The translations under genes were made by a program, and so were the position numbers. Positions 7,467-15,224 of a stretch of 15,489 nt of DNA are shown here, in pieces (position 1 is the stretch's first letter; each line of letters opens with the position of its first letter). This stretch comes from Planctomycetota bacterium (lineage in GTDB: Bacteria; Planctomycetota; Phycisphaerae; WQYP01): contig JAJZOA010000255.1 of the NCBI GenBank assembly GCA_021852225.1, forward strand, positions 1 through 15,489. The letters run 5' to 3'. Below the pieces are notes generated by a model that saw only the letters and a list, made by a program, of their open reading frames with translations, searched no databases and had not been told where the DNA came from.

Positions 7467-8664
7467 AGCGAAGAGCCTCGATGGGATTTAATTTGGCGGC
7501 GCGCTTTGCCGGATAATAGCCGAAAAATAGACCAATGCTCGCGGAAATGCTTAACGCCAGCACCGCCATGGAAGGCTGCACTTGGCCGGAAAAATTGCGG
7601 AAATGTACAAAATGGGCGGCGGCAATTCCCACCGCCACGCCAATCAGTCCACCCAGAATGCTGATCAGCGAAGCCTCAATCAGAAACTGCCGCATAATGT
7701 CCCTTTCCCGCGCGCCAATTGCCTTGCGAATGCCGATTTCCCGCGTGCGTTCAGCCACTGTCACGAGCATGATATTCATAATACCGATTCCCCCCACCAG
7801 CAGCGAAATTCCCGCGACCGACCCAAGGAACATCGTAAAAGCTCCGCCGATACGATTGGCCATGCGGATCACCTGCAGTTGATTGGATATCCAGAAATCA
7901 TCCTCATCGCCTGCAATAAGACTATGGCGTCGGCGCAGCAGACTCTCGCACGCGGCCTGTACCGGATCAAGATCTGATGAATGACGCACCTGCATATCAA
8001 TATGGTTCAGCGCGACGGATCGGCCCAACAAGTCGGTCATGGCCGTTGTAAAAGGAATGAGCACCTGATTATCCGGATCAAACCAGCCGTGGCGGCCTTT
8101 GGGCACCAAGACCCCGATGACCTGAAACCGCACGGTGCCTACCGTAATTTTTTTTCCGAGCGGATCCACGGATCCAAAAAGTCGCTCCGCTGTTTCCGGT
8201 CCTATAATCGCAACCGAAGCCATGTCGCGCACATCATAATCTGTAAAATTCCGGCCGCTTTGAATTTTAAAACTGTGAATATGAATCCATGTGGGTGCCA
8301 CGCCTATGGTATTGCAATTCGTAAAATTGCCGCTCCATTTGACCGGTTCGTTGCTGGCCACCACGGGGGAGACCGCCTTTACGCCCGGAATCTTCAACAC
8401 CGCCAGAGCATCGGAAATGGAAAGCGGATCCGGTGAACCATTCAGCACCGATGGAATTTTCGGATTGTGCGGAAAAATGGTAATGGTGTTTTTGCCCATG
8501 CGCGACACCCAGCCCAGGATATGCTGTTTCGCCCCATTGCCCAGGGCCATCATGGCAATAACCGCGGCCACACCAATAATCATGCCCAGCATCGTGAGAA
8601 CGGCGCGAAGTTTGTTCGCCAGCATGCTGCGAAGCGCAATTTTTATTGTGGTCCAGATTAACAT
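7459..8664 (-). CDS. MacB-type ABC transporter permease (FtsX/MacB fold)
   Basis: The 401 residues show the type VII ABC permease layout. One membrane helix (about 20-45, with LRAVLTMLGMIIGVAAVIAM) is followed by a large periplasmic MacB_PCD domain (about 46-270). Three helices follow at about 275-303, 328-353 and 366-385. The coupling segment ERTREIGIRKAIGARERDI (305-323) and the C-terminal AAKLNPIEALRYE are diagnostic. Unlike E. coli MacB it has no fused ATPase; the ATPase is the separate gene at 10102-10851. Such permeases transmit ATP hydrolysis mechanically to the adaptor and TolC duct instead of carrying substrate through the membrane. The start has AGGAAAAG just upstream, 52 bases after the adaptor stop. 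The substrate is unknown (peptide, lipopeptide or macrolide-like). Confidence 0.93.
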   Translation of the reverse strand: MLIWTTIKIALRSMLANKLRAVLTMLGMIIGVAAVIAMMALGNGAKQHILGWVSRMGKNTITIFPHNPKIPSVLNGSPDPLSISDALAVLKIPGVKAVSPVVASNEPVKWSGNFTNCNTIGVAPTWIHIHSFKIQSGRNFTDYDVRDMASVAIIGPETAERLFGSVDPLGKKITVGTVRFQVIGVLVPKGRHGWFDPDNQVLIPFTTAMTDLLGRSVALNHIDMQVRHSSDLDPVQAACESLLRRRHSLIAGDEDDFWISNQLQVIRMANRIGGAFTMFLGSVAGISLLVGGIGIMNIMLVTVAERTREIGIRKAIGARERDIMRQFLIEASLISILGGLIGVAVGIAAAHFVHFRNFSGQVQPSMAVLALSISASIGLFFGYYPAKRAAKLNPIEALRYE

Positions 8665-8716
8665 CGCTTTTCCTGCATTACACCTTCAGGCCGCGGAAGT
8701 GCCGTGGCCGCACACT

Positions 8717-10048
8717 TTAATGATGGTGCGGCGACCACATGCTGGTCGTTTCCGTCTCATGTACCAGAACTGCCTGGCCCTGCTTCAATCCGCTGACCAC
8801 CTGCCAGTCCAGATCGTTGCGTTTGCCCATGTTCACCACTTTGGACTTCATGGCACCGTTCTTACCAACCACAGTCACGGTGTCCTGTCCATTGCTTATG
8901 ACCACGGCCTGCAACGGAATATACAGGACATTGGGAATCTTATCCGCAAAAATATTCACATTCGCAGTCATTCCTGGTTTAAGCAGCGCCTTATCCTTTC
9001 CCAGAACCTCAATTTTTGCCTGGAATGTAACAATATTGCTGCTTGACGAAGTGGTTGTTCCGCTGGCACTTGCCTGATCCTGCTGAGAAACCGGCGCCAT
9101 CAGCACCACGCGTCCAGCAAAGACACGGCCGGGCGCTCCGGGGGCGGTCACCGCCACTTTGTCACCGACTTTAATATGATTGATATCACTTTCGTTCACC
9201 GTGGTATCAATAAAGATACGAGAAAGGTCCACCAGACTCATGATGGTTGTGCCGCCGCCGACGTTGGTCAGAGCCGAGGCGATAATCTGTCCCGGCTGCA
9301 CATTGACATCGGATACGACGCCGGAAATGGGCGCGGGAACTTTGGTATAGGATAAATTTGTCATCGCCTGCTTGAGCTGACTGGAACTGTTCATCACATT
9401 AATGTCCGCAAGATCTGCGGCATTTTTCTGAAGCTTTACCTGCAATGCCTCTGTTTGAAGTTCCTCAATGGCCACCTGTGCGAGGCGCAGCGTCTGCTGG
9501 TCGCGCACCAGCGTGGTTTTGTCGTTGTCATAAGTCTGCTGGGCGGCAAGATTTTCCTTCAGCAGGGTCTGGTCGCGCTGCAAATTGAGTTTATCATTGG
9601 CGACCTGGGCTTGATCCGACAGCAAATTGGCTTCATCGGTCTGGCGGGTGGTTGTCAAATTCAACTTCGCCACCTGGTAATTTAAGAGCGCTGATTTGTA
9701 ATTTAATTTAGACTGATTCAACTGCTGACGCGCCAGGTCTCTGGCCTGGCGTTCCAGGGTTGGGTCCACTTCGAGCACCAGATCACCCTTCTTTACCACA
9801 TCACCAATTTGATAAGGAAGCTTGGAAATCTGTCCGCCGGCCTGACATTTGATCTGAACGGTCAGGTTGGCTTCCACCGTACCGGTCGCATACACATGCA
9901 CCGAAAGCGTCCCCCGCTTCACCAGCGCGGTGTGCGGCTTAGGGACATTTGCCAGTGCCATCGCCGCTTCATGCCGGCGATACGCAAAAAATCCCGCCCC
10001 CCCGCCGACGATTAAAACACCCAGAATCAGCCAACCTTTTTTTTTCAT
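8717..10048 (-). CDS. Periplasmic adaptor (MacA/HlyD-type membrane fusion protein)
   Basis: This 443-residue adaptor joins the inner-membrane permease to the TolC channel. A signal-anchor helix covers about 5-22. The lipoyl domain is split into two halves, AGGQISKLPYQIGDVVKKGD (about 70-89) and VPAPISGVVSDVNVQPGQ (237-254). Between them a long alpha-helical hairpin (about 97-233) is rich in Gln, Leu and Lys. The beta-barrel domain (about 270-375) and membrane-proximal domain follow, ending in HHH. A Ser/Thr-rich insertion (about 326-339) interrupts the barrel. I prefer the ATG at 10048, six bases inside a TTG that keeps the frame open, because AGGAAG lies at good distance and MKKKGWLIL is a normal signal anchor. 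It follows the ATPase gene by 53 bases. The hairpin of roughly 135 residues is long for MacA, which suggests a tall adaptor. Confidence 0.94.
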   Translation of the reverse strand: MKKKGWLILGVLIVGGGAGFFAYRRHEAAMALANVPKPHTALVKRGTLSVHVYATGTVEANLTVQIKCQAGGQISKLPYQIGDVVKKGDLVLEVDPTLERQARDLARQQLNQSKLNYKSALLNYQVAKLNLTTTRQTDEANLLSDQAQVANDKLNLQRDQTLLKENLAAQQTYDNDKTTLVRDQQTLRLAQVAIEELQTEALQVKLQKNAADLADINVMNSSSQLKQAMTNLSYTKVPAPISGVVSDVNVQPGQIIASALTNVGGGTTIMSLVDLSRIFIDTTVNESDINHIKVGDKVAVTAPGAPGRVFAGRVVLMAPVSQQDQASASGTTTSSSSNIVTFQAKIEVLGKDKALLKPGMTANVNIFADKIPNVLYIPLQAVVISNGQDTVTVVGKNGAMKSKVVNMGKRNDLDWQVVSGLKQGQAVLVHETETTSMWSPHHH

Positions 10049-10101
10049 GCACAAACTTCCTGATTGCCGCGCCCGAGAGAGCGGTCAAAATTTTTAAGTT
10101 G

Positions 10102-10851
10102 TCAAACCGCGGCCAACGTCGGCGTGCGACGGGCCGCTTTTCCATGTTCCACGGTGGTTAATACTTTTCCATCGCGAATCTGCACCTCATGATGGCAATG
10201 CCGCGCCACTTCATGGTCGTGGGTCACCATAATAATCGTTCGTCCCTGACTATTCAGCGTATGGAATAATTCCAGTATTTCCTGCCCCACCCGGGAATCC
10301 AGATTTCCTGTCGGTTCGTCCGCCAGCACAATCGCCGGATTGGTGACCACCGCGCGGGCAATAGCCACGCGCTGCCGTTGACCGCCGGAAAGCTGATTCG
10401 GTTCATGATGCATGCGGTCGCTTAGGCCCACAATCTCCAGAGCATGTTCAGCCGCGGCGCGGGCATCGCGGCGGCTCGCATACAACAGTGGAAGTTCCAC
10501 ATTTTCCAGCGCTGACAGTCGCGATAAAAGATTAAAATTTTGAAATACAAACCCAATGTATCGATTGCGAATTTCCGCCAGCCGGTCGCCATTCAGCCGG
10601 GATACGTCCTCTCCGGCCAATTGATAATTGCCGGAATCCACTGTATCCAAACACCCCAAAATATTCATCAATGTTGATTTTCCGCTGCCAGATGGCCCCG
10701 TAATCGCAATCATGGCCCCCGACCGCACACTTAGGCTTACTCCATTAAGCGCCAGCACGATCGCGTCGCCGATTTCATATTTCTTCACCAGATCCGACAC
10801 GATTAGAATGTCTTGGTCTTTAGCAGGTGAAAATGGGCCGGATAATTTCAT
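10102..10851 (-). CDS. ABC transporter ATPase of the MacB/LolD family
   Basis: These 249 residues power the exporter. Motifs in order are Walker A GPSGSGKST (52-60), Q-loop Q104 in FQNFNLL, ABC signature LSGGQ (154-158), Walker B IVLADEP (174-180, with D178 and catalytic E179), D-loop NLDS and switch H211 in VTHD. The LolD/MacB/FtsE subgroup is indicated by FVFQNFNLLSRLSALENVELPL and GNLDS. The frame is open further upstream, to 11115, but that part contains a terminator and does not look like a protein. I chose the ATG at 10851 because the family usually begins shortly before the first strand (ILIVSDLVKKYEIG). An in-frame ATG at 10917 is the alternative and would add 22 residues. It is the first gene of the efflux operon. 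Confidence 0.94.
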   Translation of the reverse strand: MKLSGPFSPAKDQDILIVSDLVKKYEIGDAIVLALNGVSLSVRSGAMIAITGPSGSGKSTLMNILGCLDTVDSGNYQLAGEDVSRLNGDRLAEIRNRYIGFVFQNFNLLSRLSALENVELPLLYASRRDARAAAEHALEIVGLSDRMHHEPNQLSGGQRQRVAIARAVVTNPAIVLADEPTGNLDSRVGQEILELFHTLNSQGRTIIMVTHDHEVARHCHHEVQIRDGKVLTTVEHGKAARRTPTLAAV

Positions 10852-10905
10852 AATCGCTGTATCTTCAGAAAAAAAACAAACCTGTACCAATTGCGCCAAG
10901 CCGTA

Positions 10906-10911
10906 ACTATA
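10906..10911 (-). promoter_or_regulatory. Possible -10 element of the efflux operon
   Basis: On the minus strand TATAGT (10911-10906) resembles a -10 box about 55 bases before the ATPase start, but no -35 lies 16-18 bases upstream. It may depend on an activator, or the true promoter is elsewhere in 10912-10983. Confidence 0.22.
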
Positions 10912-10983
10912 ACGCATGACTGGACAATTAGTTGCATTCCAAATGCGACCAGATCGAAAGAATCTTAGGCGAAAAGGCGACAA

Positions 10984-11004
10984 TTTTCCCCTGCGCGGGG
11001 AAAA
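10984..11004. repeat. Perfect inverted repeat with 8-pair stem upstream of the efflux operon
   Basis: TTTTCCCC (10984-10991) and GGGGAAAA (10997-11004) flank a five-base TGCGC centre. Its A/T pairs are at the base of the stem with no T-run after it on either strand, so it is not an intrinsic terminator. Its right arm overlaps the T-tail of the neighbouring terminator. It lies about 135 bases before the ATPase start, a suitable place for a repressor site. Confidence 0.4.
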
Positions 11005-11035
11005 ATAAAACAGGCCGCCCAACTCGAAACGGCCC
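11001..11035 (-). terminator. Intrinsic terminator after the sigma factor / partner operon
   Basis: On the minus strand a stem pairs GGCCG (11034-11030) with CGGCC (11017-11013), extendable by G-T pairs on both sides. A tail reading TGTTTTATTTTT (11012-11001) follows directly. It lies about 130 bases past the stop of the pilin-like membrane protein, and so separates that operon from the efflux operon in the same direction. Confidence 0.55.
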
Positions 11036-11162
11036 ACCACATTTGCGCACAAACCTGCAAGGCACGCTTTAGATGGGTGCAAAGGATCGACGACGCACAT
11101 CTGGCTGAAATTCACCCGTCGCCGTTCCAGTACAAATGCCCTATTTCGGACGGAGTTACAGA

Positions 11163-12242
11163 CTAGGGTGCAAGAAAAATATCGCGCGCCGAAACCGGCT
11201 GTTCGTAACCAGTGTAGCGAATACCCGCCACCGTTTGAATCGTGTATATATTATCCTGCCGCGGACCCACCAGCGGTGTGGTAACCCAGCGGACCGCACC
11301 GTCATCGCACAGAATGTTCTCCCCGGCGCCGCGATGATTAAACGAATTCGCCGTCACTCCGGCCACGGGGCGGCCGGCAAAAAGCGGATTTGCATCCGCC
11401 AGAATCACGACTTTTCCCGACCCGTTAAAATGATGGTTCCATTTTCCAAGTTCATCAATATAGCTGTAGCTGATGCGACGAAAATGGCCGCGCGCATCGG
11501 CCGCCGTCGCGCACGTCGGGCATACGAGTTCTTTCCAGCTCACGAATCTCGCCTTGGAATTCAACAGGGGTGCCAGATTTGCCGCATTTCCATCGCGCCG
11601 CAGACTGGCTGTGGAAGAGATCGAATTCCCCGCCGCAACGCTCGCCGGAAGCCAATCCGCATTTTCCGCTGGCGCAATACTCGGTAAAAAGCCAGCATTC
11701 GCTGCGGCATATTCACTTATGCCCGCAGCGATGCTCGTTAAATTTGATGCGCAAAGGGTGCGCGCGGCCCGTTGCCGCTGTTTGCCGATGACCGCAATTA
11801 ATACCACCAGCACAAGACTCGCCGCCACCACCATTGTCACAATATCCATTTTACGACCATTCCATGCCAGCCAGCGTTTTGATGGGCGAGCCGCAGTCAT
11901 CGGATAATCAGCGTATCGCGTTTGAGAATTGGCTGGCTCCGCTGCCGACGCACCGGTACCCGCCTGTTCCCGCCGGATCCGCGCCATGGTCCGCGCCAGA
12001 AGCCCGGACGGTGCTTCTTCCAAATTCAGCCGGCTCAAGGCCGTCAACGCTCGCGCCAAACCATCCTGGCCGTCAATATCCGGGGGACAGCCAGCCGGCA
12101 GGCCGGGAGCAGGTGCCTGGCCGGGCGGCGAGCCGCCTGATTCCAGCAAGGAGTTGAGAAAATCTTCCTGACGTGGCGAAAGCGCGCCTGCCCCCGGCTC
12201 ATGGCCAGAGGCTTGCCTGGACTTGTCATCAATCGGGTTCAT
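11163..12242 (-). CDS. One-pass membrane protein: anti-sigma-like cytoplasmic part plus pilin-like periplasmic domain
   Basis: Numbering uses the ATG at 12242 (359 residues, AGGA eight bases upstream). An earlier in-frame ATG at 12269 has no clear ribosome site. Residues 1-130 are a Pro/Ala/Gly-rich, partly helical cytoplasmic region (EDFLNSLLES; GLLARTMARIRRE). A single helix MVVAASLVLVVLIAVIG lies at about 137-153. Residues 161 onward (ARTLCASNLTSIAAGISEYA) copy the sequence that follows the helix in DUF1559-type pilin-like proteins. A CPTC motif is at 241-244. The segment NHRGAGENILCDDG (302-315) resembles their H-X9-DG motif. There is no prepilin G/FTLVE site. The gene follows an ECF sigma factor by 84 bases, so the cytoplasmic part is probably an anti-sigma region. 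It has no H-x3-C-x2-C zinc motif. The role is inferred from position and topology only. Confidence 0.75.
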   Translation of the reverse strand: MNPIDDKSRQASGHEPGAGALSPRQEDFLNSLLESGGSPPGQAPAPGLPAGCPPDIDGQDGLARALTALSRLNLEEAPSGLLARTMARIRREQAGTGASAAEPANSQTRYADYPMTAARPSKRWLAWNGRKMDIVTMVVAASLVLVVLIAVIGKQRQRAARTLCASNLTSIAAGISEYAAANAGFLPSIAPAENADWLPASVAAGNSISSTASLRRDGNAANLAPLLNSKARFVSWKELVCPTCATAADARGHFRRISYSYIDELGKWNHHFNGSGKVVILADANPLFAGRPVAGVTANSFNHRGAGENILCDDGAVRWVTTPLVGPRQDNIYTIQTVAGIRYTGYEQPVSARDIFLAP

Positions 12243-12326
12243 GGGTTCATCCTGACTGAAAATCAGCATTATTATCAGTACGTTCGTCCGCGTTCAAAAA
12301 AATTGGGCTGCAGGACGGCTGATACG

Positions 12327-12917
12327 TTATCGGCGGCTGTCACTGGCATTCTGGGCTGCTTTCCAAGCCCGTGAAAAAGTCGCCATTGCTGTATTCAGGC
12401 GGCTTTTGACTGTACCCAGGGGAATGCCCAGAATCTCTGAAATCTCCTTGTACGCAAACCGATGAAAATAACTCAGCGTCAGCACCTCACGGTATATGTC
12501 CGGCAAGCCTGAAAGAACCTGCCGAACCCGTCGCGCCTCATCCTGTTCCACCAGAATTTGGACCGCCGATGGCTGATTAAGTTCCGGAGGGTCCAGACTC
12601 TGCTGCGAATTTGGCGAACCAAACGGACTATCCAGCGACTGGGTCCTTCGCCGCGCTGCAGCCCTTAAGAAATCCCGAGCCTTGTTCGCCGCAATCGCAT
12701 ACATCCACGGTCGAAAACGCCGAGACTTGTCGAACGACTGGGCACTCCGATACACCTGCACAAATGTTTCCTGAAACAGGTCATCGGCCGCGGAGGCGTC
12801 GTTTACAAAGCGCCGGAGAAAAGTGAACAGTTCGCGCTGGTGCCGGGAGACAAGCTCGGTAAACGCTGCTTCATCTCCGCGGATGAACCGGGCGAGCAGT
12901 TCTTCATCTTCGGCCAT
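12327..12917 (-). CDS. ECF-family RNA polymerase sigma factor (RpoE-like)
   Basis: The 196 residues have the two conserved ECF domains. Region 2 spans about 8-90, with the core-binding and melting helices ADDLFQETFVQVYRSAQSF and RPWMYAIAANKARDFLR. Region 4 spans about 132-185, with SGLPDIYREVLTLSYFHRFA and the -35-reading helix-turn-helix YKEISEILGIPLGTVKSRLN. The linker is short and Ser/Pro/Gln-rich (about 93-117). The ATG has AAGGA nine bases upstream. It directs RNA polymerase to a stress or envelope regulon and is likely held in check by the membrane protein encoded downstream. No ECF-type autoregulated promoter was recognised in the 89 bases before it. Confidence 0.95.
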   Translation of the reverse strand: MAEDEELLARFIRGDEAAFTELVSRHQRELFTFLRRFVNDASAADDLFQETFVQVYRSAQSFDKSRRFRPWMYAIAANKARDFLRAAARRRTQSLDSPFGSPNSQQSLDPPELNQPSAVQILVEQDEARRVRQVLSGLPDIYREVLTLSYFHRFAYKEISEILGIPLGTVKSRLNTAMATFSRAWKAAQNASDSRR

Positions 12918-13042
12918 CGGGCCATTCCTTCTTAATTACGCCGCCATTCGGCCGCGGTTCGATTTTCCTTGTCTCAACCAACAATTCGTAAAGCCGAAAA
13001 TTGTTAATGGATTTTCGACCAACATCCCCCTACTATCTCTTA

Positions 13043-13441
13043 ATGATGCCGAAGCCGCAATTTCCATTACGTATTTTTTTCGACGGTCAGTGTCCACTCT
13101 GTAGCCGCGAAATTAAACATTATCTGACCTTGGATCACGAAGGTCGGCTCATTCCGGTTGATATAGCAGCACCGGATTTTCAGGCTCAATCCTACGGGCT
13201 GGATGCACATCTCGTCCACCAGTTTATGCACGCTCAGGACGCGGCGGGAACAATTTATACCCGAGTCGATGCGTTCTTGGGCATCTGGCAAGCGGTACGC
13301 CCCACAATTAGCGTTCGCTTCGGCCTTTGGCTGCTGCGCTTCAAACCGGTGCGAAAGCTCGCGGATATCGCGTACATGACCTTTGCCCGGAACCGCTATC
13401 GGTTGACCGGTCGCTGTACACCGGAAACCTGCCCGAAATAG
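13043..13441 (+). CDS. DCC-family (DUF393) thiol-disulfide oxidoreductase-like protein
   Basis: The 132 residues begin with the family hallmark LRIFFDGQCPLCSREI, in which D-G-x-C-x-x-C is the presumed redox pair. IPVDIAAPDF follows, typical of the second strand, and later IWQAVRPTISVRFGLWLLRF. The C-terminus carries a further C-x5-C (GRCTPETC). Family members are small thioredoxin-like proteins of poorly known cellular role. The start is uncertain. ATGs at 13043 and 13046 put the motif ten residues in, as usual. An in-frame ATG at 13007 (and TTG at 13001) would add a tail not expected in the family. None has a good Shine-Dalgarno. The gene stands alone on plus, diverging from the sigma factor and converging with the unknown gene at 13511. 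Confidence 0.88.
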   Translation: MMPKPQFPLRIFFDGQCPLCSREIKHYLTLDHEGRLIPVDIAAPDFQAQSYGLDAHLVHQFMHAQDAAGTIYTRVDAFLGIWQAVRPTISVRFGLWLLRFKPVRKLADIAYMTFARNRYRLTGRCTPETCPK

Positions 13442-13510
13442 CTTGCCGGCACACGAAAAACGCTGGAGTCAGCCCCGTCGAGCATCTGAAATTATGTGGG
13501 TAATTCAATG

Positions 13511-14281
13511 TCAATGTTCATCCGGAAGAGTGGTGAGCAAACGGCAAATTTCCACCATGCGCATCATAACCGGTTCACAGGCCGGATCTACACGCCGCGC
13601 CGCGCGTAACCACGCGAGTTCTTCCCAAGGCCGCGCCCGAACCCGATGCCGGGCCTGCCAATGCAATGCCAGCCATTCCCACGCCAGCAGCAGGGTCTCG
13701 CAAGCCAGGCGGTGTCCGGCTGATCCGGGCGGATAAACACCCGGCACCGGCAGCACCGCTATCTGCTGGTCCAAGTGCCGAGGAGACATTTTTTCCCCAG
13801 GATTTTTCGTGAACTCGGCCTCCACTCCGCAGCAAAACCGAACCGCCGCGGTTGAACATAGCCGCACCGTTTTACCGCCGTAAAGCCAGACCAGTGATTC
13901 TTGCGGCAAGCCACGCCGGCGCGCGGATCGATTCACCCGTGTGGCCATCTTCACCGCCCGCGGCCCGGCCACAAGCAGCGTGGCTGCCGCCGAGCTTTTG
14001 GCCACAGCGCGAGTCGCCGGCGAATGACCGGACCGCCGAGGATCATCTATCACAATGATGCCTTCACACGCCTGAAGTCGGGCCTGACGACACGCTTCCA
14101 ACAGCGGCAGATAAATTCTTTCCAGACTCGCGGCATCGCGGCGGACAAACGCGGCCGCTTCCGCCGTTTCCAGCGCGAGCCTGGCGGCCACATACAGGCC
14201 GGCCGCCAGATAACGCTGTCCGGCGTCCCAGCTTCGTTGCCAGGAAGTCGCATCGCATGATATTAATTTAGTTATATTCAT
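13511..14281 (-). CDS. Hypothetical protein downstream of pgpA
   Basis: This 256-residue protein is not recognised. The N-terminal 75 residues look helical and Ala-rich (GQRYLAAGLYVAARLALETA), resembling helical-repeat packing. A middle part (about 74-140) has short hydrophobic strands: EGIIVIDD, ATLLVAGPRAV and SLVWLYGGKTVRL. That alternation suggests a small alpha/beta domain, possibly a RNase-L7Ae or NYN-like fold, but no signature residues settle it. The C-terminal part is helical and Arg/Trp-rich (LLLAWEWLALHWQARHRVRA). There is no signal peptide or membrane helix, so it is probably cytoplasmic. It starts 22 bases after the pgpA stop and is probably cotranscribed. GGAG lies about 12 bases before the ATG, a loose fit. 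The start region is unusually AT-rich compared with the gene. Confidence 0.7.
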   Translation of the reverse strand: MNITKLISCDATSWQRSWDAGQRYLAAGLYVAARLALETAEAAAFVRRDAASLERIYLPLLEACRQARLQACEGIIVIDDPRRSGHSPATRAVAKSSAAATLLVAGPRAVKMATRVNRSARRRGLPQESLVWLYGGKTVRLCSTAAVRFCCGVEAEFTKNPGEKMSPRHLDQQIAVLPVPGVYPPGSAGHRLACETLLLAWEWLALHWQARHRVRARPWEELAWLRAARRVDPACEPVMMRMVEICRLLTTLPDEH

Positions 14282-14303
14282 ATAAACATTTAACTCCGCC
14301 GAT

Positions 14304-14918
14304 CTACGGATGCCACACCCGCAGCAGAATTTGCAGTATCACATTCACCTGCACGCCGGCCGCCAGATCATCCATCAGTATTCCCCAGCCCGCAGGCAGT
14401 CTTTCAAGTTGGCGGCACGGCGGCAGCTTCAGAGTGTCGGTCAGCCGGAAAAGAACATATACCGCCGCCGTCATCAGCCAGGCGTGCCACCAGTTGCCCA
14501 CAACCCCGGCGGGCAGCGGCAGAGCCACCGTGGCCAGCCAGTAACCGGCATATTCATCCAGCACGACCGATCCGGGATCGTCATCGCCGAAATAGCCGAT
14601 CGCCCAAGGTGACAGTCGAACCGTCAGAATTGCCGCCAACAGCACGCCAGCCCCGCAGATCGCCGATCTTTGCGGATCCGGGATACCCGATCCCAGCAGA
14701 AGCCAGAAAATCAGCGCCGGCCCGCACGTCCCCCAACTCCCCGGAGCCGGCTTAAGCAGCCCAAGACCGCCGCCGGTAATCACCCACTCTCTCCATTCAA
14801 ATCCCCGCATGCAACGATCAGCGGAAGGCCTGGCGGCGCACGCGTCAGTAATTTTTTGCGAATCAATGGATGAAACATGCAGCGGATCATGCGGCGTATT
14901 TTGCGGCGGGTCTTGCAA
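14304..14918 (-). CDS. pgpA: Phosphatidylglycerophosphatase A
   Basis: PgpA removes phosphate from phosphatidylglycerol phosphate, the last step of phosphatidylglycerol synthesis, at the inner membrane. Family motifs in this 204-residue reading are GGGLGLLKPAPGSWGT (49-64), DPGSVVLDEYAGYWLA (114-129, with the acidic pair D121-E122) and FRLTDTLKLPPCRQLERLP followed by GWGILMDDLAAG (177-188, D183-D184). Hydrophobic helices lie at about 65-78, 86-103, 126-140 and 145-158. The start is TTG at 14918 with AAGGA eight bases before it. The first ATG in frame, at 14810 (M37), fits the family length better but has no ribosome site. The N-terminal 36 residues are polar and unlike the family. The usual F-D-I-x-K-P segment reads LTDTLKLPP here. 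Confidence 0.9.
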   Translation of the reverse strand: MQDPPQNTPHDPLHVSSIDSQKITDACAARPSADRCMRGFEWREWVITGGGLGLLKPAPGSWGTCGPALIFWLLLGSGIPDPQRSAICGAGVLLAAILTVRLSPWAIGYFGDDDPGSVVLDEYAGYWLATVALPLPAGVVGNWWHAWLMTAAVYVLFRLTDTLKLPPCRQLERLPAGWGILMDDLAAGVQVNVILQILLRVWHP

Positions 14919-15224
14919 TGTCAGTGTCCTTCTATCCGCGGCCGAATTAATCAGTCCGGTTCCAGAATCATAATGCCTACGTGCACCTCCCCGCTACTAA
15001 TGGATTGAACGGTGCCGCTGCATGCACGAAAAATGTCTGATTTGTTGCTAAATTGCCCCGCACTGCGAAAGAAATGTCCGCCACGCCCGCTTGTTTTTAC
15101 GCCATTTAGTTGCGGCTTGAATGACAATTTCGGGTGAATGAATATTTGCCGCCACAAACGCCCATATCCACATGCTGTAAATAGCCGGATTATGCAGTTG
15201 ATGATTCGGGGCATTTCCATGAAG

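Noticed and set aside
10852..11115. N-terminal extension of the ABC ATPase
   Set aside because: The frame is open but passes through a terminator and a palindrome, and it has no match to the family, which begins near the ATG at 10851.
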